A stretch of DNA of 6,649 nucleotides. It comes from Candidatus Dormiibacterota bacterium (GTDB lineage Bacteria > Chloroflexota > Dormibacteria > UBA8260). The stretch covers positions 1 through 6,649 of the forward strand of contig CATPCA010000157.1 of NCBI GenBank assembly GCA_955652545.1. The letters run 5' to 3'. Shown piece after piece: positions 1-6,649 of the stretch; within the stretch, counting starts at the first letter, position 1, and each line of letters begins with the position of its first letter. The notes under the pieces were generated by a model, which searched no databases, had not been told where the DNA came from, and worked only from the letters and a program-made list of their open reading frames with translations. The position numbers and the translations under genes are program-made.

Positions 1-2689
1 AGAACGTGAACGGTTGCCCGGGGATGGGCACGTCGACGGCGTCGTCGGTGGTGACCTGGATGTACAGGCCGGTGTCCGGCCCACCCTTGTGCAGCTGGCC
101 GGTGCTGTGCAGGAAGCGGGGGCCGAAGCCGAGGGTGGTGGCCACGCGGTGCTCGTCGCGGATGGCAGCGCGCAACCTCTGCAGGGCGGCCTCGTTCTCG
201 CTGTTGGGCGTGACGTAGGCCATCAGCGCCACGTAATCGTGGGGGCGCGCCTGGGAGAGGAAAGCCGTCAGAGCGCCGTCGATATCCCCTTTGCCCTGCG
301 CGCCGAACACCGAGATGCCATCGTCGCTGGCGGTGGCGGACTCACCCGCGAGGCTGCCGTTGCGCTCGTAGCGGTCGAGCACCGTGCGCGTGTTGTCCTT
401 GGACTCCTGGACGTTGGGCTCGTCGAAGGGATCGATGCCCAGCGCGGCGGCCACGACCGCGGTCGCGAACTCCCATTGGAAGAACTGGGCTCCGAGGTCG
501 AACAGATCGTCGAGCTGCACCGCCACCTCGGGGATGCGCGCGCTGCGCAGTGCGCCCACCTCAGCGTCGTACTCGGTGTCGTCGTCGCGCACGCGGAGAA
601 CGGTGAGGATGCGGTCGTCGCCATAGACGGCCGGTTCACCGATCGGCTCGTCACCGATCGGGATCAACCCCTTGCCCTCCTTGCCGGTGCTCTCGGCGAT
701 GAGCTGCTCAGCCCACAGCGAGAACGCGGCGATGCGCGGTGGCGCCAGGATGGTCACCTTGTCGCTGCCGCTGCGCTGCAACATGCCGAGGACGGTCCCG
801 AGTGCCAGACCGGGGTTGAGGTCCGCGGGCACGCCGGGGCGGCACTGTCGGCGCATCTGCTCGGCGCGATCGAGGAATTCCTCGACGTCGATGCCGATCA
901 CCGCAGCGGGCACGAGGCCGAAGAAGCTCAGAGCGGAGTAGCGGCCGCCGATGTCGGGCGGGTTCTCGAACAGGTGGCGGAACTTGCGCTCGCGCGCCGT
1001 CTGTCCGAGTGATGACCCGGGGTCGGTGATGCAGATGAAGTGCTGTCCCGCATCGAGGCTGCCGTGGGCATTGATCCACTCCCAGAAGTGGGCGAGGTGA
1101 CTGAGCGTCTCCAACGTCGTGCCGGACTTGGACGCCACGATGAACAGCGTCGTGCGGGGGTCGAGCCGCTCGGTCAGCTGCGCGATTGCCGCCGGGTCGG
1201 TGGTGTCGAGCACGTGCAGTTCGGGTTGGCCGGCAGCACTGCCGAATGAGCTGCGCAGCACCTCGGGGCAGAGACTGCTGCCACCCATGCCGAGGAGCAC
1301 GCAGTTCCGAAAACCCGCCTCGCGGACCTCATTGGTGAGCCCGATCAATCGGGGCAATTCCTCGCGCATGACGTCGGTCACGTCGAGCCAGCCGAGGCGG
1401 TTGCCGATCACCTTGGCGTGGTCGGGATCGCCGGGCTTCCACAGGTCGGCGTCACGATCCCAGATGCGCCGGGCCACGTCCGCTGTGCTGGGGCCGGAGA
1501 CCGCGGCGCGCACCGAATCGGTGCTGGCTGCCAGGTCGAGGCGCAAGCGCGAACCATAACCACGGTGCATCGCGTCGACCTTCTCGGCGATGCCGCGGAT
1601 CAGCTGGTTGTACGAATCCGCAAACGACTTGACGCCGGCGGCGAGCAGGTCGGAGGTCACCCTGTCCATGTCGACGCCGACCTCCGCCAGCTGCTCCATG
1701 ACGCGATGCGCCGCCTCGACGTCCTCCTTGACCGTCGCCCCAGCGACAACGCCGTGGTCGCGGAATGCCTCGATGGTCGCCGGTGGCATGGTGTCGACGG
1801 TGTCGGGGCCGATGAGCGCCTCGGCGTACACCACGTCGCGGTACTTGGGGTTCTTTGCGCTCGTGCTCGCCCACAGAGGACGTTGCACGTGCGCGCCCGC
1901 GGCGGCGAGCTTGGCGAACGGCTCGCCGCGGAAGTAGCTCTCGAACTTCTCGTAAGCCAGTCTGGCATTGGCGATCGCCGCCTTGCCGAACAGGTCCTCG
2001 ATGACCGCGTTGCCGGGGTCGGCCGCGAGCTTCTCCTGGAGCAGCTTGTCGACCGCGGTGTCGACGCGGCTGACGAAGAACGACCCCACCGAATGCGCGT
2101 CGGGCGACTCGCCCGCAGCGAGGCGCGCGCCGAGCGCGTCGAGGTACGCGTTGATGACGTCGTCGTACGCGGAGAGTGCGAAGACGAGTGTGACGTTGAT
2201 GTTGACACCCGCCGTCAGCGCGTTCCTGATCGCCGGCACACCCTCCGGCGTTGCCGGGATCTTGACCATGAGGTTGGGGCGGTCGACCCGCTTCCAGTAT
2301 TCCAGGGCAAGATCGATGCTGCGTGCGGTGCTGTGGGCGGCGTCGGGCGACACCTCGAGGCTGACGAAGCCGTCCGCGCCATTGGTGCGCTCGTGGATCG
2401 GCCGCAGCATGTCGGCGGCGGTACGGATATCGCTGACGGCAAGCTCCAGGAAGATGTCGTTGGGATCGTCCACCCCCGACGCGAGCAGCTCGCGGATCTG
2501 GACGTCGTAGTCCTCGCCCTCGGCGATGGCCTTCTGGAAGATGGTCGGGTTGCTGGTCATGCCGGTGACGTTGTCCTCGGCGATCATCCGGCGCAACTCA
2601 CCAGTGGTCAGCAGCTCCCGGCTGATGAAATCGAGCCAGACCGACTGACCCTGTTCGGCAAGCTGCTGGAGCGGGTTCGCCGCGGCCAT
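1..2689 (-). CDS. tal-pgi: Bifunctional transaldolase / glucose-6-phosphate isomerase, C-terminus cut by window edge
   Basis: Cytoplasmic fusion enzyme. The transaldolase half moves a dihydroxyacetone unit between sugar phosphates; the isomerase half interconverts glucose-6-P and fructose-6-P. I read the frame codon by codon from ATG at 2689 to the left edge: 896 residues, no stop. Residues 1-374 are transaldolase: TSNPTIF at 45-51 and the Schiff-base lysine K143 in NLMVKIPAT. From about 390 it is phosphoglucose isomerase: LLGMGGSS at 465-472 (SIS fold), phosphate-binding SKSGTT at 520-525, GGRYS at 581-585, and PNVQESK ending at K764, which matches the lysine of the PGI signature. A conserved-looking HSTGQLHKGG lies at 861-870; I assign it no role. 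Fusions of this kind are about 950 residues, so some tens of residues are missing. The start overlaps the tkt stop as TGATG with no strong Shine-Dalgarno, so translation is probably coupled. Domain assignment is from motifs and is secure. Confidence 0.95.
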   Translation of the reverse strand, partial: MAAANPLQQLAEQGQSVWLDFISRELLTTGELRRMIAEDNVTGMTSNPTIFQKAIAEGEDYDVQIRELLASGVDDPNDIFLELAVSDIRTAADMLRPIHERTNGADGFVSLEVSPDAAHSTARSIDLALEYWKRVDRPNLMVKIPATPEGVPAIRNALTAGVNINVTLVFALSAYDDVINAYLDALGARLAAGESPDAHSVGSFFVSRVDTAVDKLLQEKLAADPGNAVIEDLFGKAAIANARLAYEKFESYFRGEPFAKLAAAGAHVQRPLWASTSAKNPKYRDVVYAEALIGPDTVDTMPPATIEAFRDHGVVAGATVKEDVEAAHRVMEQLAEVGVDMDRVTSDLLAAGVKSFADSYNQLIRGIAEKVDAMHRGYGSRLRLDLAASTDSVRAAVSGPSTADVARRIWDRDADLWKPGDPDHAKVIGNRLGWLDVTDVMREELPRLIGLTNEVREAGFRNCVLLGMGGSSLCPEVLRSSFGSAAGQPELHVLDTTDPAAIAQLTERLDPRTTLFIVASKSGTTLETLSHLAHFWEWINAHGSLDAGQHFICITDPGSSLGQTARERKFRHLFENPPDIGGRYSALSFFGLVPAAVIGIDVEEFLDRAEQMRRQCRPGVPADLNPGLALGTVLGMLQRSGSDKVTILAPPRIAAFSLWAEQLIAESTGKEGKGLIPIGDEPIGEPAVYGDDRILTVLRVRDDDTEYDAEVGALRSARIPEVAVQLDDLFDLGAQFFQWEFATAVVAAALGIDPFDEPNVQESKDNTRTVLDRYERNGSLAGESATASDDGISVFGAQGKGDIDGALTAFLSQARPHDYVALMAYVTPNSENEAALQRLRAAIRDEHRVATTLGFGPRFLHSTGQLHKGGPDTGLYIQVTTDDAVDVPIPGQPFTF

Positions 2690-4581
2690 CAGCGCGCCCC
2701 GGCCGTGGCGCCGGCCCGCACCGCCGCGACGATGGCGTCGGCGTCGATTCCGGCTGCGGCCATGAGCTCGGCGGGCGTGCCGGATCCCGGCAGTGAGCGC
2801 ACCGCCAGGTGGGTGAGCCGGGGACGCTCATCATCGCCGGCCAGCGCCTCGAGGACCGCGGCGGCGAGGCCACCCTCCGGGTAGTGGTCCTCGACGATGA
2901 GCAGGTTGCCGCCCGTGTCGCGCACCGCCTCGCGAAGCGTTGCCACGTCGACGGGCTTGACTGAGTACAGGTCGATGACGCGACACCGGGTGCCTTCGGC
3001 GGCGAGCCGTGCGGCGGCATCGAGGCAGTGATGAACCGTGACGCCGGCGCCGATCAAGGTCACCGAATCCGCGTCGCTGCGTCGCAACACCTTCGAGCCA
3101 CCGACCTCGAAGCTCTCCTCGTTGTCGTAGAGCGTGGGATAGGCCCCGCGGGTGGTGCGCAGGTAGACGATGCCGTCTGTCTGCGCCATGCGGGCGACCA
3201 GCTTTGCGGCGGACACCGGGTCGCTCGGATAGAGGACGGTGGACGTGTGGATGGCGCGCAGACTTGCCAGGTCCTCGAGCGCCATCTGCGAGGGGCCGTC
3301 GGCACCGATCTCGCAGCCGGCGTGCGAGCCGGAGAGCCGGATGTTCGCGCCCGACACGCCGGCCATCCGCACGAAGTCGTACGCGCGGCTGAAGAACGCG
3401 GCGAACGTTGACGCGAACGGCACCAGCCGGCGCACCGACATGCCCACCGCCGCCGCGACCAGTTGCTGCTCGGCGATGTACATCTCGAAGAAGCGCTCCG
3501 GGTACGCCCCCTTGAACTCGTCGGCGTGCGTCGAATTGCTCACCTCACCGTCGAGCGCGACCACGTCCGGGCGCGCCCCGAGCGCAACCAGCGCGTCGCC
3601 ATATGCCTTGCGCGTGGCCACCTTGTCGTCCTTGGAGTAGGTCGGCAGCGAGATGGTCACCCCCGTGCCGCCGCGGCGCACAGCCGAGTCACCCGCCTCG
3701 GGGCGCGGCGTGTCGACGCGCAGCTGGCGGATCCCGCCGAGCCCGGCGATGGCCCGCTCAGCCATGTCGGGCGGCAGCGCTTTGCCATGCCAGCCGTCCT
3801 TATCCTCGATCTCGCTGAACCCCTTGCCCTTGATGGTGCGGGCCAACACGACTGTGGGTCGTTCGCGCTCAGCACGCGCTCGTCCCAGTGCGTCGTCGAT
3901 CTGTTCGACGTCGTGGCCGTCGATGACCAGGGCGCGGCAGCCGAACGCTTCGACGCGGCTCTGGTAGGCGGCGAGGTTCCACTCCAGCTCGGTTGGTCCG
4001 CGCTGGCCGAGCCGGTTGACGTCGACGATCGCGGTGAAGTTGCTGAGCCCGTAGTGAGCGGCCTTGTCGAACCCTTCCCATATCGAGCCCTCGGCCATCT
4101 CCGAGTCGCCGCAGAGCGCCCAGACGTGGAAGGGGAGCCGGTCAACCGCTCGCGCCGCCAGGGCAACCCCGACAGCGATCGGCATCCCCTGCCCGAGAGA
4201 GCCGGTGGCCACGTCCACCCACGGGAGGATGGGGGTGGGATGCCCCTGCAGGCGCGAGCCGCGGGTGCGATAGGTCATCAGCTCGGCGTCGTCGATCGCG
4301 CCGCATGCCTTGAACACTGCATAGATGAGGGGAGAGGCGTGGCCCTTCGAGAAGATGAGGTGGTCGTTGTTGTCGAGCGCGGGGTTCTGCCAGTCGTAGT
4401 GGAGGTGGCGGGCGATGAGCACGGCGAGGAGGTCGCTCGCCGACATGCTCGAGGTCGGGTGCCCCGAACCGGCTTTGGTGCTGGCCCGGATGCCGTCGAC
4501 GCGCAGCTGATTGCCGAGGTCGCGCAGGAACGCGACGTCCTCGGCAGTCAGGCGCTCATCAACACTGCCCGTCACCGCCAT
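2689..4581 (-). CDS. tkt: Transketolase, short (animal-like) type
   Basis: Thiamine-diphosphate enzyme of the non-oxidative pentose phosphate pathway; transfers two-carbon ketol units between sugar phosphates. With the ATG at 4581 it has 630 residues, close to human transketolase (about 623) and shorter than E. coli TktA (about 663). Visible motifs: GSGHPTS around H41, SKGHA around H81, GSLGQG at 127-132, the ThDP/Mg site starting GDSE at 158 and closing at N189, WHGK around H265, the cofactor-activating glutamate E371 in IAEQQ, and the substrate-loop DGPSQMALEDLA at 428-439. A GTG at 4587 is also in frame, but GGAGG at 4590-4594 is only 2 bases from it and 8 bases from the ATG, so the ATG is preferred. 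It is the first gene of the pair with tal-pgi. All three domains (PP, Pyr, C-terminal) look intact. Direct reading plus family knowledge; little doubt. Confidence 0.97.
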   Translation of the reverse strand: MAVTGSVDERLTAEDVAFLRDLGNQLRVDGIRASTKAGSGHPTSSMSASDLLAVLIARHLHYDWQNPALDNNDHLIFSKGHASPLIYAVFKACGAIDDAELMTYRTRGSRLQGHPTPILPWVDVATGSLGQGMPIAVGVALAARAVDRLPFHVWALCGDSEMAEGSIWEGFDKAAHYGLSNFTAIVDVNRLGQRGPTELEWNLAAYQSRVEAFGCRALVIDGHDVEQIDDALGRARAERERPTVVLARTIKGKGFSEIEDKDGWHGKALPPDMAERAIAGLGGIRQLRVDTPRPEAGDSAVRRGGTGVTISLPTYSKDDKVATRKAYGDALVALGARPDVVALDGEVSNSTHADEFKGAYPERFFEMYIAEQQLVAAAVGMSVRRLVPFASTFAAFFSRAYDFVRMAGVSGANIRLSGSHAGCEIGADGPSQMALEDLASLRAIHTSTVLYPSDPVSAAKLVARMAQTDGIVYLRTTRGAYPTLYDNEESFEVGGSKVLRRSDADSVTLIGAGVTVHHCLDAAARLAAEGTRCRVIDLYSVKPVDVATLREAVRDTGGNLLIVEDHYPEGGLAAAVLEALAGDDERPRLTHLAVRSLPGSGTPAELMAAAGIDADAIVAAVRAGATAGAR

Positions 4582-4589
4582 GATCACGA

Positions 4590-4594
4590 CCTCC
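4590..4594 (-). promoter_or_regulatory. Shine-Dalgarno of tkt
   Basis: On the minus strand this reads GGAGG. It lies 8 bases before the ATG at 4581 and only 2 before an in-frame GTG at 4587, so it decides the start in favour of the ATG. Confidence 0.75.
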
Positions 4595-4691
4595 GCGCTT
4601 CCTGATTGGGTCCCTCCATCATGGCTCGCAGGTAGCTCGCGGCGCAGCCGCGCATGGGGCCGGAACGTGAGTTGGGGTGTCGAGGGAGGTG

Positions 4692-4697
4692 TACACT
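4692..4697 (+). promoter_or_regulatory. Possible -10 box for tRNA-Arg
   Basis: TACACT fits the TAnnnT pattern of a primary-sigma -10 element and lies 29 bases before the mature tRNA 5' end, so transcription would begin near 4704. The best -35 candidate, TTGGGG at 4672-4677, is poor and leaves a short 14-base spacer. Part of this box sits in an 8-base palindrome (GTGTACAC, 4690-4696 region), which could equally be coincidental. Confidence 0.4.
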
Positions 4698-4705
4698 CGC
4701 AAGCC

Positions 4706-4723
4706 GTTCCCTCATCAGGGAAC
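4706..4723 (+). repeat. Perfect 7-bp inverted repeat in the tRNA leader
   Basis: GTTCCCT, loop CATC, AGGGAAC. It forms a perfect hairpin that ends three bases before the mature 5' end of tRNA-Arg and starts about where transcription would begin from the box at 4692-4697. There is no T-run after it, so it does not look like an intrinsic terminator. It could shape RNase P processing of the precursor, protect the 5' end, or be a protein-binding operator in DNA; the sequence does not decide. Confidence 0.6.
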
Positions 4724-4726
4724 CGC

Positions 4727-4804
<78 letters not shown>

Positions 4805-4835
4805 CCTCGCCCCGGTGACGCCGGCGACCATCGCC

Positions 4836-4841
4836 TACACT
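4836..4841 (+). promoter_or_regulatory. Possible -10 box for the BON gene, near-leaderless start
   Basis: TACACT again fits TAnnnT. A transcript would begin around 4848-4851, leaving only about 2-5 bases before the ATG at 4853. That fits the absence of a Shine-Dalgarno upstream of that ATG. A TGAC-containing -35 candidate (GTGACG, 4815-4820) lies 15 bases upstream, a slightly short spacer. Confidence 0.4.
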
Positions 4842-4852
4842 TCGCGTCCGAC

Positions 4853-5251
4853 ATGAAAGGAGTCACGCGGGCCGCCGCGGCCATCGGTGCGGCGGTGGCC
4901 GGCATCGGGGCGGCGATCTTCCTTCTGCCCCGCCACGGCGCGCATCGCCGGCAGTCGGCGGCCGGGGTCGCCAAGCGGCAGACGGCGCACGTGGCGGCGC
5001 TCGTCGGCGTCAGGGCCAGCCGCCGCGAGGCGGAGCTCATCGACGGCGTCCGCGCCGAGCTGGATCAGCGGTTCGGCGACGAATCCGCCGAGGTCGGCGT
5101 CACCGCGCACAAGAGCACCGTCACCCTGCGCGGCGAGGTGGCGCGGCTCGACGCCATCGATGCGTTCGAGGACGCCGCCCGGTCGGTCGGCGGGGTCAGC
5201 GACGTCAACAACCTGCTCCGCCTGGTGGCCACCGCCCGCGCCACACGGTGA
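4853..5251 (+). CDS. Small membrane-anchored BON-domain protein
   Basis: A 132-residue protein in two parts. Residues 7-25 are an Ala/Gly-rich hydrophobic segment followed by a basic stretch (LLPRHGAHRR, 24-33), which resembles the YtxH-like glycine-rich membrane helix seen ahead of BON domains in actinobacteria. There is no cysteine, so no lipobox, and no clear signal-peptidase site. The basic residues after the helix favour a cytoplasmic C-terminus. Residues about 60-125 form a BON domain: STVTLRGEV at 88-96 and the typical GGVSDVNNLL at 113-122. BON domains are thought to bind membranes or ligands; the specific role here is unknown. No Shine-Dalgarno precedes the ATG. The AAAGGAG at 4856-4862 lies inside the gene and leads to no usable start. 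The stop overlaps the ligC start by four bases, suggesting one transcript. Gene call is solid; function is open. Confidence 0.85.
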   Translation: MKGVTRAAAAIGAAVAGIGAAIFLLPRHGAHRRQSAAGVAKRQTAHVAALVGVRASRREAELIDGVRAELDQRFGDESAEVGVTAHKSTVTLRGEVARLDAIDAFEDAARSVGGVSDVNNLLRLVATARATR

Positions 5252-6288
5252 CCCTGCCGTTCTCACCGCCGCTGGAGCCGATGCTGGCCAAGGCGGCGGA
5301 GGAGATCCCCGTGGGGTCGAGCTGGCGGTACGAACCGAAGTGGGACGGTTTCCGGGCGGTCATCTTCCGGGACGGCGAGGACGTCATCGTGGGCAGCCGC
5401 AAAGGCCAGCCGCTGCAGCGCTTCTTCCCCGAGATCCTCGACCCGCTGCGGGACGCGGTGCCGCAGCGGGCGGTGGTCGACGGCGAGATCATCATCGCCA
5501 CCCCGCACGGCCTTGACTTCGACGCGCTGCAGATGCGACTCCACCCCGCAGCGTCGCGGGTGGCGAAGCTGGCCGCGGAGACGCCGGCAACAGTGATCCT
5601 CTTCGACCTCCTCGCCGAGGCCGACCAGGATCTCCGCGGCCGCCCGCTGGTCACGCGCCGGGAGCTGCTGCTCGGGGCGGTCGCGCCCAACTCGCGGACG
5701 GCTTTGACACCGCAGACCGCCGACGTCGACGAGGCACGCGACTGGTTCACGCGCTACGAGGGCGCCGGGCTCGACGGCCTCATCGCCAAGCCGGAGGACA
5801 GCACCTACCGGCCCGGCGAGCGGGGCTGGGTGAAGATCAAACACCTGCGGACGGTGGACTGCGTGGTCGGCGGCTATCGCCTGGAGGCGAAGACCGAGGT
5901 CGTCGGTTCGCTCCTGCTCGGCCTCTACGACGGCGACGGCGTGTTCCACCACGTCGGGCACACATCCTCATTCTCCGCCAAGGAGAAGCGCGAGCTGGTC
6001 ACCACCCTCGCGCCCCTGCACGGGGGCGAGAGCTTCGGGGGCGGGCGCACGCCCGGCGCGCCGAGCCGGTGGACGCGCGAGAAGGACGCCGACTGGGTTG
6101 CGTTGACGCCGACGCTGGTCTGTGAGGTGTCCTTCGACCACCTGCAGGGGCAGCGCTTCCGCCACGCGGCGCGATTCCTGCGCTGGCGCGAGGACCGCGA
6201 CCCTCTCACCTGTACCTACGACCAGCTCACGCCCGTCGACGCCTTCCGGCTTCACGACATCGTCGATCTCCCCGACGCCCAGGCATAG
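5248..6288 (+). CDS. ligC: ATP-dependent DNA ligase, LigC type
   Basis: Seals nicks in DNA by forming a lysine-AMP intermediate. 346 residues, the size of mycobacterial LigC. Motif I EPKWDGFR gives the adenylated lysine K31; DGEIII is at 78-83 (motif III); FDLL at 119-122; DGLIAKP at 176-182 (motif IV, K181); WVKIKH at 194-199 (motif V). Residues about 200-346 form the OB-fold part, with RFRHAARFLRWREDRDP matching the conserved C-terminal region. There is no polymerase or nuclease domain, so this is not full LigD. The GTG start overlaps the BON stop as GTGA; there is no Shine-Dalgarno, but the N-terminus (TLPFSPPLEPMLAK) matches the LigC N-terminus I recall from mycobacteria, so the start is kept over the ATG at 5281. 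In mycobacteria LigC is a secondary repair ligase; the same role is inferred here. All catalytic motifs look intact. Confidence 0.94.
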   Translation: MTLPFSPPLEPMLAKAAEEIPVGSSWRYEPKWDGFRAVIFRDGEDVIVGSRKGQPLQRFFPEILDPLRDAVPQRAVVDGEIIIATPHGLDFDALQMRLHPAASRVAKLAAETPATVILFDLLAEADQDLRGRPLVTRRELLLGAVAPNSRTALTPQTADVDEARDWFTRYEGAGLDGLIAKPEDSTYRPGERGWVKIKHLRTVDCVVGGYRLEAKTEVVGSLLLGLYDGDGVFHHVGHTSSFSAKEKRELVTTLAPLHGGESFGGGRTPGAPSRWTREKDADWVALTPTLVCEVSFDHLQGQRFRHAARFLRWREDRDPLTCTYDQLTPVDAFRLHDIVDLPDAQA

Positions 6289-6319
6289 CCGGCGACACTC
6301 TCCGCCAGTCCCGGCCACC

Positions 6320-6325
6320 TAGCAT
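6320..6325 (+). promoter_or_regulatory. Possible -10 box for topoisomerase IB
   Basis: TAGCAT fits TAnnnT and would place the transcription start at about 6332, exactly on a GTG codon. The 40-base gap after ligC holds no Shine-Dalgarno and no clear terminator. I find no -35 element at normal spacing, so the box is tentative. Confidence 0.35.
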
Positions 6326-6331
6326 CGCGTG

Positions 6332-6649
6332 GTGTCCCGCCGTCGTCGCGTCGTCGACAACGACCCCGTTGCCTCGGCGCGCGCCGCGGGATTGCGGTAC
6401 GTCACCGACGCCGGCCCGGGAATCCGGCGCGAGGCCAAGCCCGGCGGTGGGTTTCGCTACCTCGGCACGGATGGCAGGGCCATACGGCGGGCGGCGGAGC
6501 TGCAGCGTATTGCCCACCTCGCGGTGCCTCCGGCGTGGACCGATGTGTGGTTCTGCCCGCAGGTCAATGGTCATATCCAGGCGACCGGCCGCGACGCGCG
6601 GCGCCGCAAGCAGTACCGCTACCACGATCGCTGGCGTGAGGCGCGCGAC
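6332..6649 (+). CDS. DNA topoisomerase IB (poxvirus-like type), N-terminal part, cut by window edge
   Basis: Relaxes supercoiled DNA by nicking one strand through a 3'-phosphotyrosine link. Only the first 106 codons are visible; bacterial members are usually a little over 300 residues. Recognised by LAVPPAWTDVWFCP at 63-76 and NGHIQATGRDARRRKQYRYH at 79-98, followed by RWREARD, which is the hallmark N-terminal region of the family. The catalytic arginines, lysine and tyrosine lie beyond the window. An in-frame TAG at 6320-6322 means the start cannot be further upstream than GTG 6329; GTG 6329 and GTG 6332 are the only near choices. I chose 6332 because it coincides with the expected transcription start of the -10-like box. 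The basic N-terminus (SRRRRV) may contact DNA. It lies 40 bases after ligC on the same strand and could be co-transcribed with it. Confidence 0.93.
   Translation, partial: MSRRRRVVDNDPVASARAAGLRYVTDAGPGIRREAKPGGGFRYLGTDGRAIRRAAELQRIAHLAVPPAWTDVWFCPQVNGHIQATGRDARRRKQYRYHDRWREARD

Larger units (their letters stand above)
4582..4726. other. Divergent intergenic region between tkt and tRNA-Arg
   Basis: This 145-base stretch separates the leftward tkt operon from the rightward tRNA and must hold both promoters. I see a -10-like box and a hairpin for the tRNA side (separate entries). For tkt I see only a weak -35-like TCGACA (minus strand, 4683-4678) without a good -10 at the right distance. A 6-bp inverted repeat with a 3-base loop (CGCGGC GCA GCCGCG, 4638-4652) could form a small hairpin in the tkt leader; in DNA this GC-rich it may be chance. 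No small open frame here is convincing. Confidence 0.5.

Noticed and set aside
1452..2208. Minus-strand Ser/Arg/Thr-rich open frames inside tal-pgi
   Set aside because: They are out-of-frame readings of the same gene; their skewed composition is typical of a shifted GC-rich frame. They do not signal a frameshift because the main frame is open throughout.
14..2884. Two long plus-strand open frames (14-1012 and 1418-2884) opposite tal-pgi
   Set aside because: The minus frame is continuous and carries transaldolase and PGI motifs throughout. The antisense translations look like codon-bias shadows, and the second runs past the tal-pgi/tkt junction without any family resemblance.
3463..4605. A 380-codon open frame on the plus strand opposite tkt
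   Set aside because: It lies antisense to a transketolase with all motifs intact. Its protein is low-complexity (Ala, Val, Gly, Asp, Arg) with no recognisable domain. Long antisense frames are expected in GC-rich genes with biased third positions.
4661..4676. Possible SOS box (GAAC-4-GTTG) between tkt and the tRNA
   Set aside because: Compared with the actinobacterial TCGAAC-4-GTTCGA pattern each half has two mismatches, and the downstream gene is a tRNA. Too weak to call.
5263..5961. A 232-codon minus-strand frame opposite ligC
   Set aside because: Antisense to a ligase with every catalytic motif present; no start signal or recognisable domain.
6227..6625. A 132-codon minus-strand frame across the ligC end and topoisomerase start
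   Set aside because: It overlaps two clearly identified genes on the other strand and matches nothing I recognise.

Overview
The window is high-GC bacterial DNA (about two thirds G+C by eye), densely coded, with GTG starts and short intergenic gaps. The set of genes (a transaldolase/phosphoglucose isomerase fusion, a mycobacterial LigC-type ATP-dependent ligase, a small glycine-rich-membrane-segment/BON protein and a poxvirus-type topoisomerase IB) points to Actinomycetota, possibly a deep branch such as Thermoleophilia. The taxonomic guess is from memory of family distributions and is not secure.

Left part (1-4581, minus strand): a sugar-phosphate operon. Transketolase (tkt) comes first. 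It overlaps by one base (TGATG) the start of a bifunctional transaldolase/glucose-6-phosphate isomerase (tal-pgi), which runs off the left edge with 896 codons visible and only the extreme C-terminus missing. Together they cover the non-oxidative pentose phosphate pathway and its link to glycolysis.

Centre (4582-4852): a divergent region holding the tkt ribosome-binding site, a possible -10 box, a perfect 7-bp hairpin just upstream of a tRNA, and tRNA-Arg(ACG) with an encoded CCA.

Right part (4853-6649, plus strand): a DNA-processing block. A membrane-anchored BON-domain protein overlaps ligC by four bases (GTGA), and topoisomerase IB begins 40 bases after ligC and runs off the right edge (106 codons visible). 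The BON gene and the topoisomerase gene lack Shine-Dalgarno sequences and each has a TAnnnT box placed as for leaderless transcription.

I do not see a clearly novel system. The best leads are the translationally coupled BON-ligC pair and its topoisomerase neighbour, the tRNA leader hairpin, and the leaderless-looking starts.
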